Positions 1 to 9,360 are shown, counted from the stretch's first letter. The stretch: 64,000 nt of DNA from Paraflavitalea pollutisoli (GCF_029360705.1 NZ_JARKMX010000001.1:1111919-1175918); one strand, 5' to 3'. Notes: generated by a model not told the origin, from the letters alone. Translations and numbers: made by a program.

Positions 1-2
1 CC

Positions 3-1517
3 TTCCTGCGGGTCTATCTCTTCACCGCCGTCGGTGAAAATGCGGTGGCCGATATGCGCCGCGGCATTTACCGCAAGATGATCACCATGCCCATGGACTT
101 CTTCGCCCAGCGTCGCGTGGGAGAATTATCGAGCCGCATCAGTAGTGACCTGTCGCAGATACAGGATGCCGTTACCTCCGTGTTGGCAGAGATATTGCGC
201 GGGTTGCTGGTACTCATCATCGGCATAGGGCTCATTCTTTTTATTTCTCAGAAACTCACACTGGTGATGCTGTCCGTATTGCCGGTCATCATCGTAGTAG
301 CCATCGTGTTTGGGAAGTTCATCCGCCGCTATTCCCGGCAAACGCAGGATCAGCTGGCCGACTCCAGCACCATCGTGCAGGAAACCCTGCAGGGCATCAG
401 CAATGTAAAATCCTTTACCAACGAATGGTTCGAGATCAGCCGGTATTCCCGTAGCCTGGACCAGGTCGTGAAGATGGCCGTGAAGAGCGGGCAGTACCGG
501 GGCCTGTTTGTTTCCTTCCTCCTGTTCAGCTTATTTGGTACCATCACCCTGGTGATCTGGTACGGCACCTCCCACCTCGATTTTGGCAACCTGACCGCTT
601 TTGTCGTATATACCGCTTTTGTGGGGGGCAGTATGGCCGGCTTTGCCGACCTGTACGGGCAACTGCAAAAGACGCTCGGCGCCACACAACGGGTACGCGA
701 GTTACTCCGCGAAATACCGGAGGAAGTAGAAACGGTTGAAACCCAACCCGATCCCAAACATACCTTGCAGGGCCAGGTTGCCCTCTACAACGTAGCCTTC
801 AGTTATCCTTCACGGCCGGATATGCCCGTATTGAATGGAGTCACCTTGCTGGCAAAGCCAGGTGAGCGTGTAGCCATCGTAGGCCACAGTGGTGCGGGTA
901 AGTCGACCATTGCCGGATTGCTGCTGCGTTATTATGAACCGTCTGCCGGTCAGCTGCTATTCGATGGTAAGGCAGCCAACAGCATTCCACTTACACAACT
1001 GCGACAACAAATGGCCCTCGTGCCCCAGGATATCTTATTGTTTGGCGGCACCATCCGCGAAAACATACTTTATGGTAAACCCAATGCCACCATGGAAGAA
1101 GTAGAGCAGGCAGCCCGCCTCGCCAACGCCCATGAGTTCATACAAGGTTTTCCGGAAGGATACGATACGGTAGTAGGAGAGCGTGGTGTGAAGCTTTCCG
1201 GTGGACAAAGACAGCGGATTGCCATTGCCCGGGCCATCCTCAAGAACCCCGTGATCCTCATCCTCGACGAGGCCACCAGCTCTCTCGATGCAGCTTCCGA
1301 ATCGCTGGTACAGGATGCCCTCGACAACCTGATGAAAGACCGCACCTCGTTCATCATCGCACACCGACTCTCGACGATCCGCACGGCCGATAAGATCGTG
1401 GTGCTGGACAAAGGAGAAGTGAAAGAATTTGGTACTCACCAGGAGTTGATCAGCATGCCGGATGGCATTTATAAGGAATTAAATCGTCTGCAATTGGAGA
1501 TAACAGGGGTCGAGTAA
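3..1517 (+). CDS. ABC transporter, fused permease/ATPase (MsbA-like exporter), 5'-truncated by window edge
   Basis: Half-transporter of the type I ABC exporter family; such proteins form homodimers in the inner membrane that flip or export lipids or drugs using ATP. The frame is open to the left edge, so the first membrane segments are missing. A GTG at 45 is only an internal codon, because the residues before it (YLFTAVGENAVADMRR) read as exporter sequence. Counting from that GTG, membrane segments lie near 50-67, 72-88 and 155-172. The nucleotide-binding domain follows: Walker A GHSGAGKST near 280, signature LSGGQ near 384, Walker B VILILDEATSSLD near 403-415, and the switch histidine in IIAHRLST near 439. 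All ATPase motifs are intact. The substrate cannot be told from sequence. Confidence 0.95.
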   Translation, partial: FLRVYLFTAVGENAVADMRRGIYRKMITMPMDFFAQRRVGELSSRISSDLSQIQDAVTSVLAEILRGLLVLIIGIGLILFISQKLTLVMLSVLPVIIVVAIVFGKFIRRYSRQTQDQLADSSTIVQETLQGISNVKSFTNEWFEISRYSRSLDQVVKMAVKSGQYRGLFVSFLLFSLFGTITLVIWYGTSHLDFGNLTAFVVYTAFVGGSMAGFADLYGQLQKTLGATQRVRELLREIPEEVETVETQPDPKHTLQGQVALYNVAFSYPSRPDMPVLNGVTLLAKPGERVAIVGHSGAGKSTIAGLLLRYYEPSAGQLLFDGKAANSIPLTQLRQQMALVPQDILLFGGTIRENILYGKPNATMEEVEQAARLANAHEFIQGFPEGYDTVVGERGVKLSGGQRQRIAIARAILKNPVILILDEATSSLDAASESLVQDALDNLMKDRTSFIIAHRLSTIRTADKIVVLDKGEVKEFGTHQELISMPDGIYKELNRLQLEITGVE

Positions 1518-1550
1518 GCTCAATTGGCAAAACATACAGCTCAATTGGCA
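1517..1550. repeat. Two 13-bp direct repeats, 21-bp period, after the ABC exporter stop codon
   Basis: AGCTCAATTGGCA occurs at 1517-1529 and again, identically, at 1538-1550, exactly 21 bp apart. The first copy overlaps the stop codon of the exporter gene. Multiple terminal repeats of about 20 bp are known from IS21-family insertion sequence ends, so this could be a leftover end. A pair of binding sites on one face of the helix, serving the downstream gene at 1625, is the alternative. Confidence 0.6.
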
Positions 1551-1624
1551 CCTAATCATTCTTTAATGTCAGCCATTCCACAATAGTATGTATTTTGGGT
1601 GAATAAAAGTTAACCTACCAAACA

Positions 1625-3055
1625 ATGTTCAGTAACGATTATTCAAGAAGGAAATTCCTGAAGCAGGCTATGATGGCTTCTGCTGCAGCTGCTATACCTG
1701 GTTTTCTGCTGGCCAATGAATACAGCCATCCACGAAAGATCGGACCCAATGATAAGGTAAACCTTGCCTGCATCGGAATCGGAAACCGTGGCCGTGAGAT
1801 CATCGAAGCCCTTGCCAAAACAGGTCTTGCCAATATTGTCGCCCTGTGTGATGTAGACATGGGCGCACCGCATACCGACCCCATTGTAAAACAGTTTCCC
1901 AACGTACCACGTTTCCAGGACTTCCGGGTCATGTTTGATAAAATGGGCAACCAGATCGATGCCGTATCCATCGGTGTACCCGACTTCTCCCACTTCCCCA
2001 TCACCATGATGGCCATGAGCCTCGGCAAGCACGTGTATGTAGAAAAACCCATGGCACGTACCTTCCAGGAAGTAGAACTGATGATGAAGGCCGCCGAGAA
2101 ATACCCCAAGGTCGTTACCCAAATGGGCAACCAGGGACACTCCGAAGGCAACTACTTCCAGTTCAAAGCGTGGACAGAAGCCGGGATCATCAAAGACGTG
2201 ACCAATATCACTGCACACATGAATTCGCCGCGCCGTTGGCATGGATGGGATCCCAAGATCAAATCCTTCCCGGCTGCCGAACCCATTCCTTCCACACTCG
2301 ACTGGGAGCTCTGGCAAATGGCCACCCAGGGGCATTCCTACAACAAGGACTTTGTCAACGGACAATGGCGCTGCTGGTTCGATTTCGGCATGGGAGCACT
2401 GGGTGACTGGGGCGCGCATATCCTCGATACCGCTCACCAGTTCCTCGACCTTGGTCTGCCTTATGAAGTAGAGCCGATCAAGCTGGAAGGCCACAACAAT
2501 TTCTTCTACCCCATGTCCACCACGCTGGCCTTCAAATTCCCCAAAAGGGGTAAGATGCCACCGCTGGAGATCAAGTGGTACGATGGACTCGATAACCTGC
2601 CGCCTATTCCAAGTGGGTACGGCGTATCAGGCCTCGATCCAAATATTCCGCCTCCCAGCACCGGTAAGATCGAACCCGCCAAGCTCAATCCCGGTAAGAT
2701 CATCTATAGCAAGGACCTCACCTTCAAGGGAGGATCGCACGGTAGCACCCTGTCGATCATTCCAGCCGAAAAAGCAAAAGAGATGGAAAGCAAACTGCCG
2801 GTAGTACCAGCCAGTCCTTCCAACCACTTTGCCAACTTCCTGCTGGCCTGTAAAGGACAGGAAAAGACCCGCTCACCATTCTCCATTGCAGGCCCGCTGA
2901 GCCAGGTATTCTGCCTCGGTGTACTGGCTCAATGGACCGGTGAGACGATCAAGTTCGATCGGAAGAAGAAGCAGATCACCAGCAGCAAAAAGATCAACGA
3001 TTTGCTGGTTGGTTTACCGCCCCGCAAAGGATTCGAGCAATACTATAAAGTATAA
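1625..3055 (+). CDS. Gfo/Idh/MocA family oxidoreductase, Tat-exported
   Basis: NAD(P)-dependent sugar dehydrogenase or isomerase-type protein, probably periplasmic. The N-terminus carries a twin-arginine signal (SRRKFLK at 7-13, then an alanine-rich hydrophobic stretch). A Rossmann fold follows, with the GxGxxG-type loop GIGNRG at 51-56 and the EKP motif at 140-142 that normally holds the catalytic lysine. The C-terminal half is the usual alpha/beta substrate-binding domain with a family-typical WFDFGMGALGDWGAH segment. The length of 476 residues fits the larger Bacteroidetes members that act on glycans or polyols. The gene is monocistronic, with a strong terminator directly downstream. The substrate is unknown. 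Confidence 0.93.
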   Translation: MFSNDYSRRKFLKQAMMASAAAAIPGFLLANEYSHPRKIGPNDKVNLACIGIGNRGREIIEALAKTGLANIVALCDVDMGAPHTDPIVKQFPNVPRFQDFRVMFDKMGNQIDAVSIGVPDFSHFPITMMAMSLGKHVYVEKPMARTFQEVELMMKAAEKYPKVVTQMGNQGHSEGNYFQFKAWTEAGIIKDVTNITAHMNSPRRWHGWDPKIKSFPAAEPIPSTLDWELWQMATQGHSYNKDFVNGQWRCWFDFGMGALGDWGAHILDTAHQFLDLGLPYEVEPIKLEGHNNFFYPMSTTLAFKFPKRGKMPPLEIKWYDGLDNLPPIPSGYGVSGLDPNIPPPSTGKIEPAKLNPGKIIYSKDLTFKGGSHGSTLSIIPAEKAKEMESKLPVVPASPSNHFANFLLACKGQEKTRSPFSIAGPLSQVFCLGVLAQWTGETIKFDRKKKQITSSKKINDLLVGLPPRKGFEQYYKV

Positions 3056-3068
3056 ACGACTTGGTAAT

Positions 3069-3113
3069 AAAAAGAAAACCACCTCCGTATCCGGATGGTG
3101 GTTTTCTTTTTTT
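3069..3113 (+). terminator. Rho-independent terminator of the Gfo/Idh/MocA gene
   Basis: An almost perfect stem built from AAAAGAAAACCACC and GGTGGTTTTCTTTT, joined through a short CCG/CGG-closed loop, ends in a run of T on the + strand. It starts about 15 bases after the stop codon. Confidence 0.85.
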
Positions 3114-3476
3114 AGGGTAAATAACCTGCCTGTCGTTGGGCCGCGCCCGTGAATGCAAGAAATGATGATAGCGTACGATTTTCAATTTCATGCACCTATT
3201 CTTATCGATAAGATTATATAATTGATAATTTGCCTATATTGCACCCGGAAACCCGCCCCATACCCAACCGCACAGCCCCCGGGAGATCATTTTTTCCGAA
3301 ACTATCCCCTACCGTAGCAGGACATCACTGATCGATGCCCGATAAAGACATCATTTGATTAATAGTTGAATGCTCAACGTATTCAGAAAGGGTCATTGTC
3401 ATTTCCTTCACTGTGATAATGGCTCAGAGATCCCGGCAGCTACATGGTGTCGGGATTTTTTTATGCCCAATAAAAA
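3114..3476. other. Intergenic stretch with a possible small RNA end
   Basis: No convincing protein-coding frame. The right part contains a small hairpin (GTTGA, 4-base loop, TCAAC at 3365-3378). At 3427-3463 there is a second hairpin, ATCCCGGCA with TGTCGGGAT, followed by seven T on the + strand. That looks like a terminator, yet no + strand gene lies between it and the terminator at 3069-3113. A short independent transcript ending at about 3463 would explain it. The promoter is not clear. Confidence 0.35.
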
Positions 3477-3497
3477 GCCCCCTGCCAAGCAGGGGGC
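3472..3497 (-). terminator. Terminator of the metallophosphoesterase gene
   Basis: GCCCCCTGC and GCAGGGGGC form a perfect 9-bp stem with a 3-base loop. Read on the minus strand it is followed by five T. It lies about 25 bases after the stop codon of the minus-strand gene that begins at 4978. Confidence 0.85.
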
Positions 3498-3523
3498 AAA
3501 CCATACAGAGCGTAATGACAGTA

Positions 3524-4978
3524 TTATCCCAGTTTAACCTTGTCCTGGTATACCACACCAAAACGATCGGTCACCTTTACGGTTACTTCTTTTACACCAG
3601 CGCCAGGCGTGGCAGCAAAGAAGTGGTCGCTGAACACATGCATATTGGCAGGGTAGTGAGCCATCGAGATCGGGTCCTGGCAACGGATCTGCGCCATGGT
3701 GCCTTTCAGCACACCATCTTCCAGGTACTCCACCTTCCATTGCTTATCCCAGTTCCACACATTGGCAATCACGGCATTCGGCTGCGTTTTGACTTTACCG
3801 GGGGCATAGGCCGCCAGTTGGTAGTCCTTCGGTTTACCAGTGCCTTTGTAATACCATTTTACGTTGTTGCCGTCGATCTCATACACGGCATAGCCATTGG
3901 GAGTACCGTCTACACATACCGCTTGCTTACGCCACCAGGCGCCACAAACGGTTCCATGGTTGTGTTCGAAAATATTGTCCTTCTCCCAGTTCTCATTCCA
4001 GTGCGTATGTCCCGACATGATATGAACCTGGTACGGCTTCAGCAACTTATACAAATGCTCGTGGTTGGTGACCATGCCACCCGTAGGCTCTTCTTTCAGC
4101 TTTTCCCGGTCTACAATATTGGTATAGGTGGGGATATGCAGGCTCACGATCACCGTAGAGCCGACCGGTACAGCTTGCAGGTCCTTCTCCAGCCAGTTCA
4201 ATTGCGGCTCGGTCAGGTAACCCATATAGCTATGTCCCTTCCCCAGGAAGAAAACGTCGTCGAGGAATACATAGTGGATCTTGCCGCGATTGAAGGAAAA
4301 ATAACCGGGGCCAAACAGGTCCTGGAAGGTAGCTTGTGAATTATCATCGCCACGAGCGATATACGTTTGGTCATGGTTGCCGATCACCTGGAAGAAAGGA
4401 ATACCAGTTACTTCCACTGCCTTCGAATATTCATCATACAGATCGGCACGGTCGTGCACCAGGTCGCCTACAGAAATACCATGCACCGGGATATTACCCA
4501 GCGACCGTACCACCGCCGCGGTGTCGGGAGCAGATACATTGATCAGTTCAACGGCATTCTCGTCTTTCACCATCTGGGTATCACCCCAGATGATCACCGC
4601 ATGTTTGGTATCGTCTTGCTCATTTTTCGTTAGCGTGAAGTTCGCCGTTTGTGCCGCCTGCGATTTGTCCAGGCGCTGGTAAAAACGGGCCAATCCCTTT
4701 TCATGCGGTATATGATAGCCACTGGGAATGGTCACAAATACAAATTTGGCATCGGAGTGAAGCGGCAGTTGATACTGACCGTTCTTGTCGGTTTGCACAA
4801 TGGAGTAACCATCGCTGACAGACACGGCAGCAATGCCTTTTCCACTGCTGACTACTTTCCCTTTGACGGTACCGGCACCGATCACCGTGTTATCAGTGGT
4901 TGCAGCCAGCAGGCTGCTGCCTGGCACTACTGCGGCAGCACCCAATCCAATGTTCTTTAAAAAGTTTCTTCTTTCCAT
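3524..4978 (-). CDS. Calcineurin-like metallophosphoesterase, Tat-exported, with N- and C-terminal accessory domains
   Basis: Metal-dependent phosphoesterase probably acting in the periplasm. The N-terminus has a Tat signal (ERRNFLK at 2-8, then GLGAAAVVPG). Residues of about 35-115 form a beta-rich, carboxypeptidase-regulatory-like domain of the kind placed before many Bacteroidetes phosphoesterases. The catalytic domain shows metal-binding motifs in order: WGDTQ (Asp133), GDLVHD (Asp172), GNHD (200-203), a histidine in SLHIPTY, and SGHTH near 320. The last 130 or so residues look like the matching C-terminal domain. The first motif has GDTQ instead of the more common GDxH, as in other members of this subgroup. 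The substrate cannot be predicted. Confidence 0.92.
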   Translation of the reverse strand: MERRNFLKNIGLGAAAVVPGSSLLAATTDNTVIGAGTVKGKVVSSGKGIAAVSVSDGYSIVQTDKNGQYQLPLHSDAKFVFVTIPSGYHIPHEKGLARFYQRLDKSQAAQTANFTLTKNEQDDTKHAVIIWGDTQMVKDENAVELINVSAPDTAAVVRSLGNIPVHGISVGDLVHDRADLYDEYSKAVEVTGIPFFQVIGNHDQTYIARGDDNSQATFQDLFGPGYFSFNRGKIHYVFLDDVFFLGKGHSYMGYLTEPQLNWLEKDLQAVPVGSTVIVSLHIPTYTNIVDREKLKEEPTGGMVTNHEHLYKLLKPYQVHIMSGHTHWNENWEKDNIFEHNHGTVCGAWWRKQAVCVDGTPNGYAVYEIDGNNVKWYYKGTGKPKDYQLAAYAPGKVKTQPNAVIANVWNWDKQWKVEYLEDGVLKGTMAQIRCQDPISMAHYPANMHVFSDHFFAATPGAGVKEVTVKVTDRFGVVYQDKVKLG

Positions 4979-5624
4979 GATTGCTTATTGAATGGTCGTT
5001 GATGAGGTAGGATAGTGTGCCGTACGGGGCAACGGATTACATCATCGGTTAGAATAAAAACCGCGAATTTATAGGTAGAAGGTGCAAGCACATACCTGTT
5101 TACGATAAGATAATATAGGAAGGCAGCTCCAGGAGACCGTTTTACAAATGCTCACTGCATATAGTGTGACAACACGTGCTTTCACTGAATAAAGTGATAA
5201 AAAGCAATTGGTTTGATGGGTATTTGTTTGATAATCAATGTGTTTTTGGGCTGGCATGTCGTTGGCCTATATAAAGACAGATCAACACAAAAACACAAGT
5301 CATGGAAATCTTACATAGCATCGCCCTGCCGGGTACAGCGATGCAGGCGCTGTTAAGGGAAGACCTACAACGAAAAGTAAATAAAAATACAGCAATAGCC
5401 CTCAACGTGTAAAGGACGACGTCTGCCAGCTTTGAAACGAAGATGACGGGTGTCAGCTTGCCGGGGCGGTTGTAATGAGCGTGCACTTTCCACCCGTTCG
5501 TGCACCAGGATAGCTCTACGCCGGCGTATGATCCTTACGAAAACCGGTCAACAACACGGCAAGTCAACCGTTGGCAGACGTGCCTTTCGCAAAACAACAT
5601 TATTCACTCAAAAAAAGGTAGCGT
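4979..5624. other. Intergenic stretch with only very short reading frames
   Basis: No gene is supported. The region holds a 36-codon frame (5302-5412, beginning MEILHSIALPGTAMQ) and two adjoining tiny frames with TAATG overlap near 5472. No ribosome-binding site or recognisable product accompanies any of them. It could be the leader of the downstream hydrolase unit, or decayed coding sequence. Confidence 0.4.
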
Positions 5625-5825
5625 ATGAAACTGCAAATTGTACATCCACCGGTACCAGACCCGTCAGCCAATCAGCTTGGGCACACACTGGTACAACTTC
5701 ACGAACCACCAGTCAATACAAGCGAGGGAGGAGAATTCCTGGATGATGCCATTCATATGGACGAGCTCCCGGTTATACTGACCGAAGAAAGCGTGTCTGC
5801 AGGAAGCCCACGGTACCTGTTGTAA
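5625..5825 (+). CDS. Possible small acidic protein, 66 residues
   Basis: An ATG preceded by AAAAAAAGGTAGCGT opens a 66-codon frame (MKLQIVHPPVPDPSANQ, later GGEFLDDAIHMDELP) rich in Pro, Glu and Asp, ending 50 bases before the hydrolase at 5876. No signal peptide, membrane segment or family motif is visible, and another frame also stays open across this stretch. I do not recognise it. It may equally be untranslated leader. Confidence 0.3.
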   Translation: MKLQIVHPPVPDPSANQLGHTLVQLHEPPVNTSEGGEFLDDAIHMDELPVILTEESVSAGSPRYLL

Positions 5826-5875
5826 TCACCTCCACTACATGTCAACAATCAATCATCAAATAAAAAGCAAGAAGT

Positions 5876-6649
5876 ATGTCCACCGTTAAAAAAGGGCTGT
5901 CAGCCTTGTTAATCGCCATGACAACCATATTATTCACGCCTGCCACACAGGCACAACAGTCGCCTAAAGGAGTAAAGAACATTGTACTGGTACACGGCGC
6001 ATTTGCCGATGGGTCCAGCTGGGTAAAGATCATCCCTACCCTCAAAGCAAAAGGCTACAATGTCATTGCCGTACAAAACCCGCTAAGTTCCATCGAAGAA
6101 GATGTGGCCGCCACAAAACGCGCAATAGCCCTGATGGAGGGCCCCGTGTTACTGGTTGGTCATTCATACGGTGGAATGGTAGTTACCGAAGCAGGAAACG
6201 ATCCCAAGGTAGCGGGCCTGTTGTACGTATGCGCCCTGGTGCCCGACGACAATCAATCCGTGCAGGATGTAACGGGTGCATTCCCCGCAGCACCAGGAAG
6301 TGCAGAGATCAGACCAGATGCCTCCGGTTTTTTATCACTGACATCCAAGGGTATCCACAACAACTTCGCACAGGATCTCACCAAGGGGGAAAAAGATCTC
6401 CTTTTCGTAACCCAGGGACCCTGGTCTGTTAAAGCAACCACCGATAAGATTTCACAGGCAGCCTGGAAAACTAAACCAGCCTGGTGCATCATTGGTATCG
6501 ACGACCAGATGGTACCCGTTGCCCTCGCCAGGGCAGAAGCCAGGATGATCAAGGCCAAAGCGCTCGAACTGAAGTCCAGTCACGTACCCATGTTGTCCAT
6601 GCCGGATAAAGTAGCTGCATTTATTATCGGAGCAGCCCAGGAGCTTTAA
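5876..6649 (+). CDS. Secreted alpha/beta-fold hydrolase
   Basis: A 257-residue alpha/beta hydrolase with a signal peptide (KKGLSALLIAMTTILFTP, cleavage after TQAQ near 27). The oxyanion-hole segment is VHGAFADGSSW (39-49), the nucleophile elbow is GHSYGG with Ser97, and an Asp appears in CIIGIDDQMVP. The closing histidine is probably in SSHVPMLS near the C-terminus. The pattern is that of the hydroxynitrile lyase/esterase-like EstC-type group, where VHGAxxxxxxW is typical. A YciI-like gene follows 61 bases later in the same direction. The substrate is unknown; a small ester is the default guess. Confidence 0.9.
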   Translation: MSTVKKGLSALLIAMTTILFTPATQAQQSPKGVKNIVLVHGAFADGSSWVKIIPTLKAKGYNVIAVQNPLSSIEEDVAATKRAIALMEGPVLLVGHSYGGMVVTEAGNDPKVAGLLYVCALVPDDNQSVQDVTGAFPAAPGSAEIRPDASGFLSLTSKGIHNNFAQDLTKGEKDLLFVTQGPWSVKATTDKISQAAWKTKPAWCIIGIDDQMVPVALARAEARMIKAKALELKSSHVPMLSMPDKVAAFIIGAAQEL

Positions 6650-6710
6650 TTCGGCTACATACAGGCAGCCATATAGCAAATCAATTATTAATAGTTTAAA
6701 TCAACACAAA

Positions 6711-7058
6711 ATGCACGAATTCTTAATCGCCATCCACAGGGATCTTACCAGCAAAAATCCTAAGCCATCACCCGAGCAAATGAAAGAAGCCATGAAGCCT
6801 TACCAGGATTGGATAGCTGGCATCGCCGCTGCCAACCAGCTCGTAGCGCCTGTTAAAAGATGGGATGTCGAAGGCCGCGTGATCTCCGCACCCGGTATTG
6901 TGAAAGAAGGACCCTATGCAGAAAAGAACCATTCCATCGGTGGCCTTTTCCTGATCAAGGCAAAGAGTTATGACGAAGCAGTAGCGATCGCGGAGAAATG
7001 TCCCATCATTCAGTATGGAGCCGTGGTAGAAGTACGTCAGGCAATCGTAGCCGCCTAA
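6711..7058 (+). CDS. YciI-like (DGPF-type) domain protein
   Basis: A 115-residue cytoplasmic protein matching the YciI/YCII dimeric ferredoxin-like fold. The key block GPYAEKNHSIGGLFLIKAKSYDEA around residues 67-90 corresponds to the family's DGPF...GGF segment followed by a helix with DEA. Members are small dimers, some of them peroxide- or lactone-related enzymes and others of unknown role. It shares the transcription unit of the preceding hydrolase and is followed by a terminator, so the two probably work together. Confidence 0.88.
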   Translation: MHEFLIAIHRDLTSKNPKPSPEQMKEAMKPYQDWIAGIAAANQLVAPVKRWDVEGRVISAPGIVKEGPYAEKNHSIGGLFLIKAKSYDEAVAIAEKCPIIQYGAVVEVRQAIVAA

Positions 7059-7077
7059 CACATAGTAACATCGGCAG

Positions 7078-7108
7078 AGGCTGCCCCTTATGCAAGGGGT
7101 AGCCTTTT
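7078..7108 (+). terminator. Terminator after the hydrolase/YciI pair
   Basis: AGGCTGCCCCTT and AAGGGGTAGCCT form a 12-bp stem with one wobble pair and a 4-base loop, followed by TTTT on the + strand. It separates the pair from the gene beginning at 7125. Confidence 0.75.
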
Positions 7109-7124
7109 CCTGTAAAAAATACAT

Positions 7125-8090
7125 ATGGAAAACAAAGACATCAACACCGTGTTGGACAAGCTGTCGGCCGTGGTGACCCAGTGTCAGATGCTGCAACAGG
7201 TGTACCTGGAACCTGCCAGGCAACAAGAAGCGATCAGTAAGCTGTCACCCATCCATTCGGTCGATAAACTGCGGCACCTGGAGTTGCCCCTTCCCGATTT
7301 CCTCCGGGCGGCAGGTATTCGTAGTATGACGGTCACAGACATCGATTCCATTGAAACTGTGCTCGGGGAAGTTACAGCCATTGCCAAAACAATCGCGCAG
7401 TCACCAGGTGCCTTGATGAAGCATCCGGAGCTTGCAAAACCACTGCAGCAATTGTTCAGGCACGCCACCACAGTGGCCTTTGCCGACTGGGCCTTGTTTG
7501 CCAGTGCTTCGGAATGTTGGGATTCGATACTCACACAGGTGATCAAGCCCATTGGCCGGCGCGACCATGAATTTATATTTTACCTCGGCGATATATCGGG
7601 GTCGCCCTTCTTCCTCGTCGATGAATTGCTCGACATCATGGGCGAGTTTTCACGCTACGGAAAAGTTACCTTCATTTTGGACCAGCAGGAAATGTTGCGC
7701 TTGTGGCAGGGATTGAACGGTGTTCACCGCACCAGTGGTGACTCTTGGCCATTCGATTATGAAGAAAAATACCGGGCACTCTTCAATGCCATGAACATAC
7801 AAAGGCTGTTGGTATACGCCAATAATGGCGTTTCTTATTACTCCAAAGAGCAAAAGTTCAATTTGACACGCAGGGTGCTGTCTGCAGCGATCGAGAACAA
7901 TGGACATGCCCGCAACGACTTTATCAACGGTTATTCCATGGGACTTACACTGGGTGTCGATATCGACATCGTGATCGCGCTGGGTATTGTGTATTACAGT
8001 GCACGGGGTGAGTACAATGCCGCACCCGACCAGCAAATGTTGCTCAATTACATCAAAACCTGGCGCAACCTGCAGGACAGCGTAGCCTGA
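7125..8090 (+). CDS. Hypothetical protein, 321 residues, cytoplasmic
   Basis: I do not recognise this protein. It has no signal peptide or membrane segment. The first 130 residues look helical (repeated Leu/Gln/Ala-rich heptad-like stretches). The middle (about 140-215) alternates like an alpha/beta fold, including FIFYLGDISGSPFFLVDELLD and VTFILDQQEMLRLW. The tail contains FINGYSMGLTLGVDIDIVIALG. It lies between a terminator and a sigma-54 activator gene 220 bases downstream, all in one direction. The strongly cytosolic composition and the neighbouring bare activator make a signalling or sensor-type partner conceivable, but nothing in the sequence proves it. Confidence 0.75.
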   Translation: MENKDINTVLDKLSAVVTQCQMLQQVYLEPARQQEAISKLSPIHSVDKLRHLELPLPDFLRAAGIRSMTVTDIDSIETVLGEVTAIAKTIAQSPGALMKHPELAKPLQQLFRHATTVAFADWALFASASECWDSILTQVIKPIGRRDHEFIFYLGDISGSPFFLVDELLDIMGEFSRYGKVTFILDQQEMLRLWQGLNGVHRTSGDSWPFDYEEKYRALFNAMNIQRLLVYANNGVSYYSKEQKFNLTRRVLSAAIENNGHARNDFINGYSMGLTLGVDIDIVIALGIVYYSARGEYNAAPDQQMLLNYIKTWRNLQDSVA

Positions 8091-8310
8091 AGTGGAATGT
8101 TGTGTGATGAAATTGGCAAATAGTACCATACTTATTGACCAGATTGTTCAGAATACATACTGAAACAGTTTATTAACGTGCGCAGCGCCATAATCGCCAG
8201 GTGACAAATAATTAGCGGTATTTTTGATACCTCTTCCCTTGCCCGGGATTGAATAGCGTCTTGCCTCATCATCTTGTTTTACTCAATGTACAATCGTAAA
8301 ATCAAGAGCG

Positions 8311-9342
8311 ATGACAGATTCACGTACAAGCCAACAGCCATTCCTTAACCAACAACCAGGTCCGTCAAATACAACAGCCGCCGTTTTTCCCCAGGTCATT
8401 GGACATGGCCCGGCGATGCAACAGGTATACAAGCTGGTATCGATGGTTGCCAAGGCCGATTCAACAGTGCTCTTGCTGGGGGAAACCGGCACCGGTAAAG
8501 AAGTGATAGCACGCGCTATTCACCAATCCTCCATGCGGCACGATAAACCCATGGTAAAAGTCAATTGTGCAGCCCTGCCGGCCAACCTCATCGAGAGCGA
8601 ATTGTTTGGTCATGAACGCGGAGCCTTTACCGGTGCTACCGATCGACGCGTAGGTAAATTTGAAATGGCCAACCAGGGCACCATTTTCCTTGATGAAATT
8701 GGTGAGATACCGGTAGAGATCCAGGTGAAGTTATTGCGGGTGCTCCAGGAGCGTGAATTTGAACGCATCGGTGGTAAAACCACGATCAAAACCAATGTAC
8801 GCGTTATAGCCGCCACCAACCGCGACCTGGTAGCAGAGATAAAAGCCGGACGTTTCCGGGCCGATCTGTATTACAGACTACACGTATTTCCCATATCACT
8901 ACCACCGCTCCGGGAAAGAAAAGAAGACATTGCCCCACTGACTACTTATTTTCTGGATCGCTACAGCAAAGCCACCGGCAAGAAAGTAACCGGTGTTACA
9001 ACCCATCAGCTGCAAGCGCTGGAGGCTTACGCCTGGCCGGGTAATGTCCGTGAACTGGAGCACCTGATAGAAAGAAGTGTATTGCTGGCGCGGGAACCGG
9101 TGTTGAATGACATCTACCTGCCACAGCCGTCACCAATGAAAGAAGAACCCCAACTTGTCCCGGTGCCGGATAAATCGTTGCATGAAATGGAGCGGAGTTA
9201 TATCATACAGGCCCTTCGGAAATACCATGGCAGGATCGGCGGTGCAGACGGTGCCGCTCAGTTCCTGAGTATTCCATCTACAACCTTACATTCCAAGATC
9301 AAGAAACTGGCCATCACCAAGAAAGATTACCTGCAGGGATAG
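8311..9342 (+). CDS. Sigma-54-dependent transcriptional activator without sensory domain
   Basis: Enhancer-binding protein that would remodel RpoN-RNA polymerase. The AAA+ domain starts almost at once: Walker A GETGTGKE (57-64), the sigma-54 contact loop GAFTGA (104-109), Walker B FLDEIGE (126-132), and the sensor segment AATNRDL. A Fis-type helix-turn-helix ends the protein ([20 protein letters not shown], near 311-330). The N-terminus is only about 25 residues, so there is no receiver or PAS domain and control must come from elsewhere. It is closely related to the AAA+ part of the regulator at 13209. The two share nearly identical stretches around the GAFTGA loop, which implies duplication. 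A terminator follows. Confidence 0.94.
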   Translation: MTDSRTSQQPFLNQQPGPSNTTAAVFPQVIGHGPAMQQVYKLVSMVAKADSTVLLLGETGTGKEVIARAIHQSSMRHDKPMVKVNCAALPANLIESELFGHERGAFTGATDRRVGKFEMANQGTIFLDEIGEIPVEIQVKLLRVLQEREFERIGGKTTIKTNVRVIAATNRDLVAEIKAGRFRADLYYRLHVFPISLPPLRERKEDIAPLTTYFLDRYSKATGKKVTGVTTHQLQALEAYAWPGNVRELEHLIERSVLLAREPVLNDIYLPQPSPMKEEPQLVPVPDKSLHEMERSYIIQALRKYHGRIGGADGAAQFLSIPSTTLHSKIKKLAITKKDYLQG

Positions 9343-9360
9343 CAGGTGATGGTACTATGA

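Noticed and set aside
3413..4339. A 308-codon + strand frame opposite the metallophosphoesterase
   Set aside because: All metal-binding motifs, a Tat signal and a matching terminator belong to the minus strand gene.
5302..5412. 36-codon frame MEILHSIALPGTAMQ
   Set aside because: No ribosome-binding site, no homology recognised, and too short to distinguish from chance.
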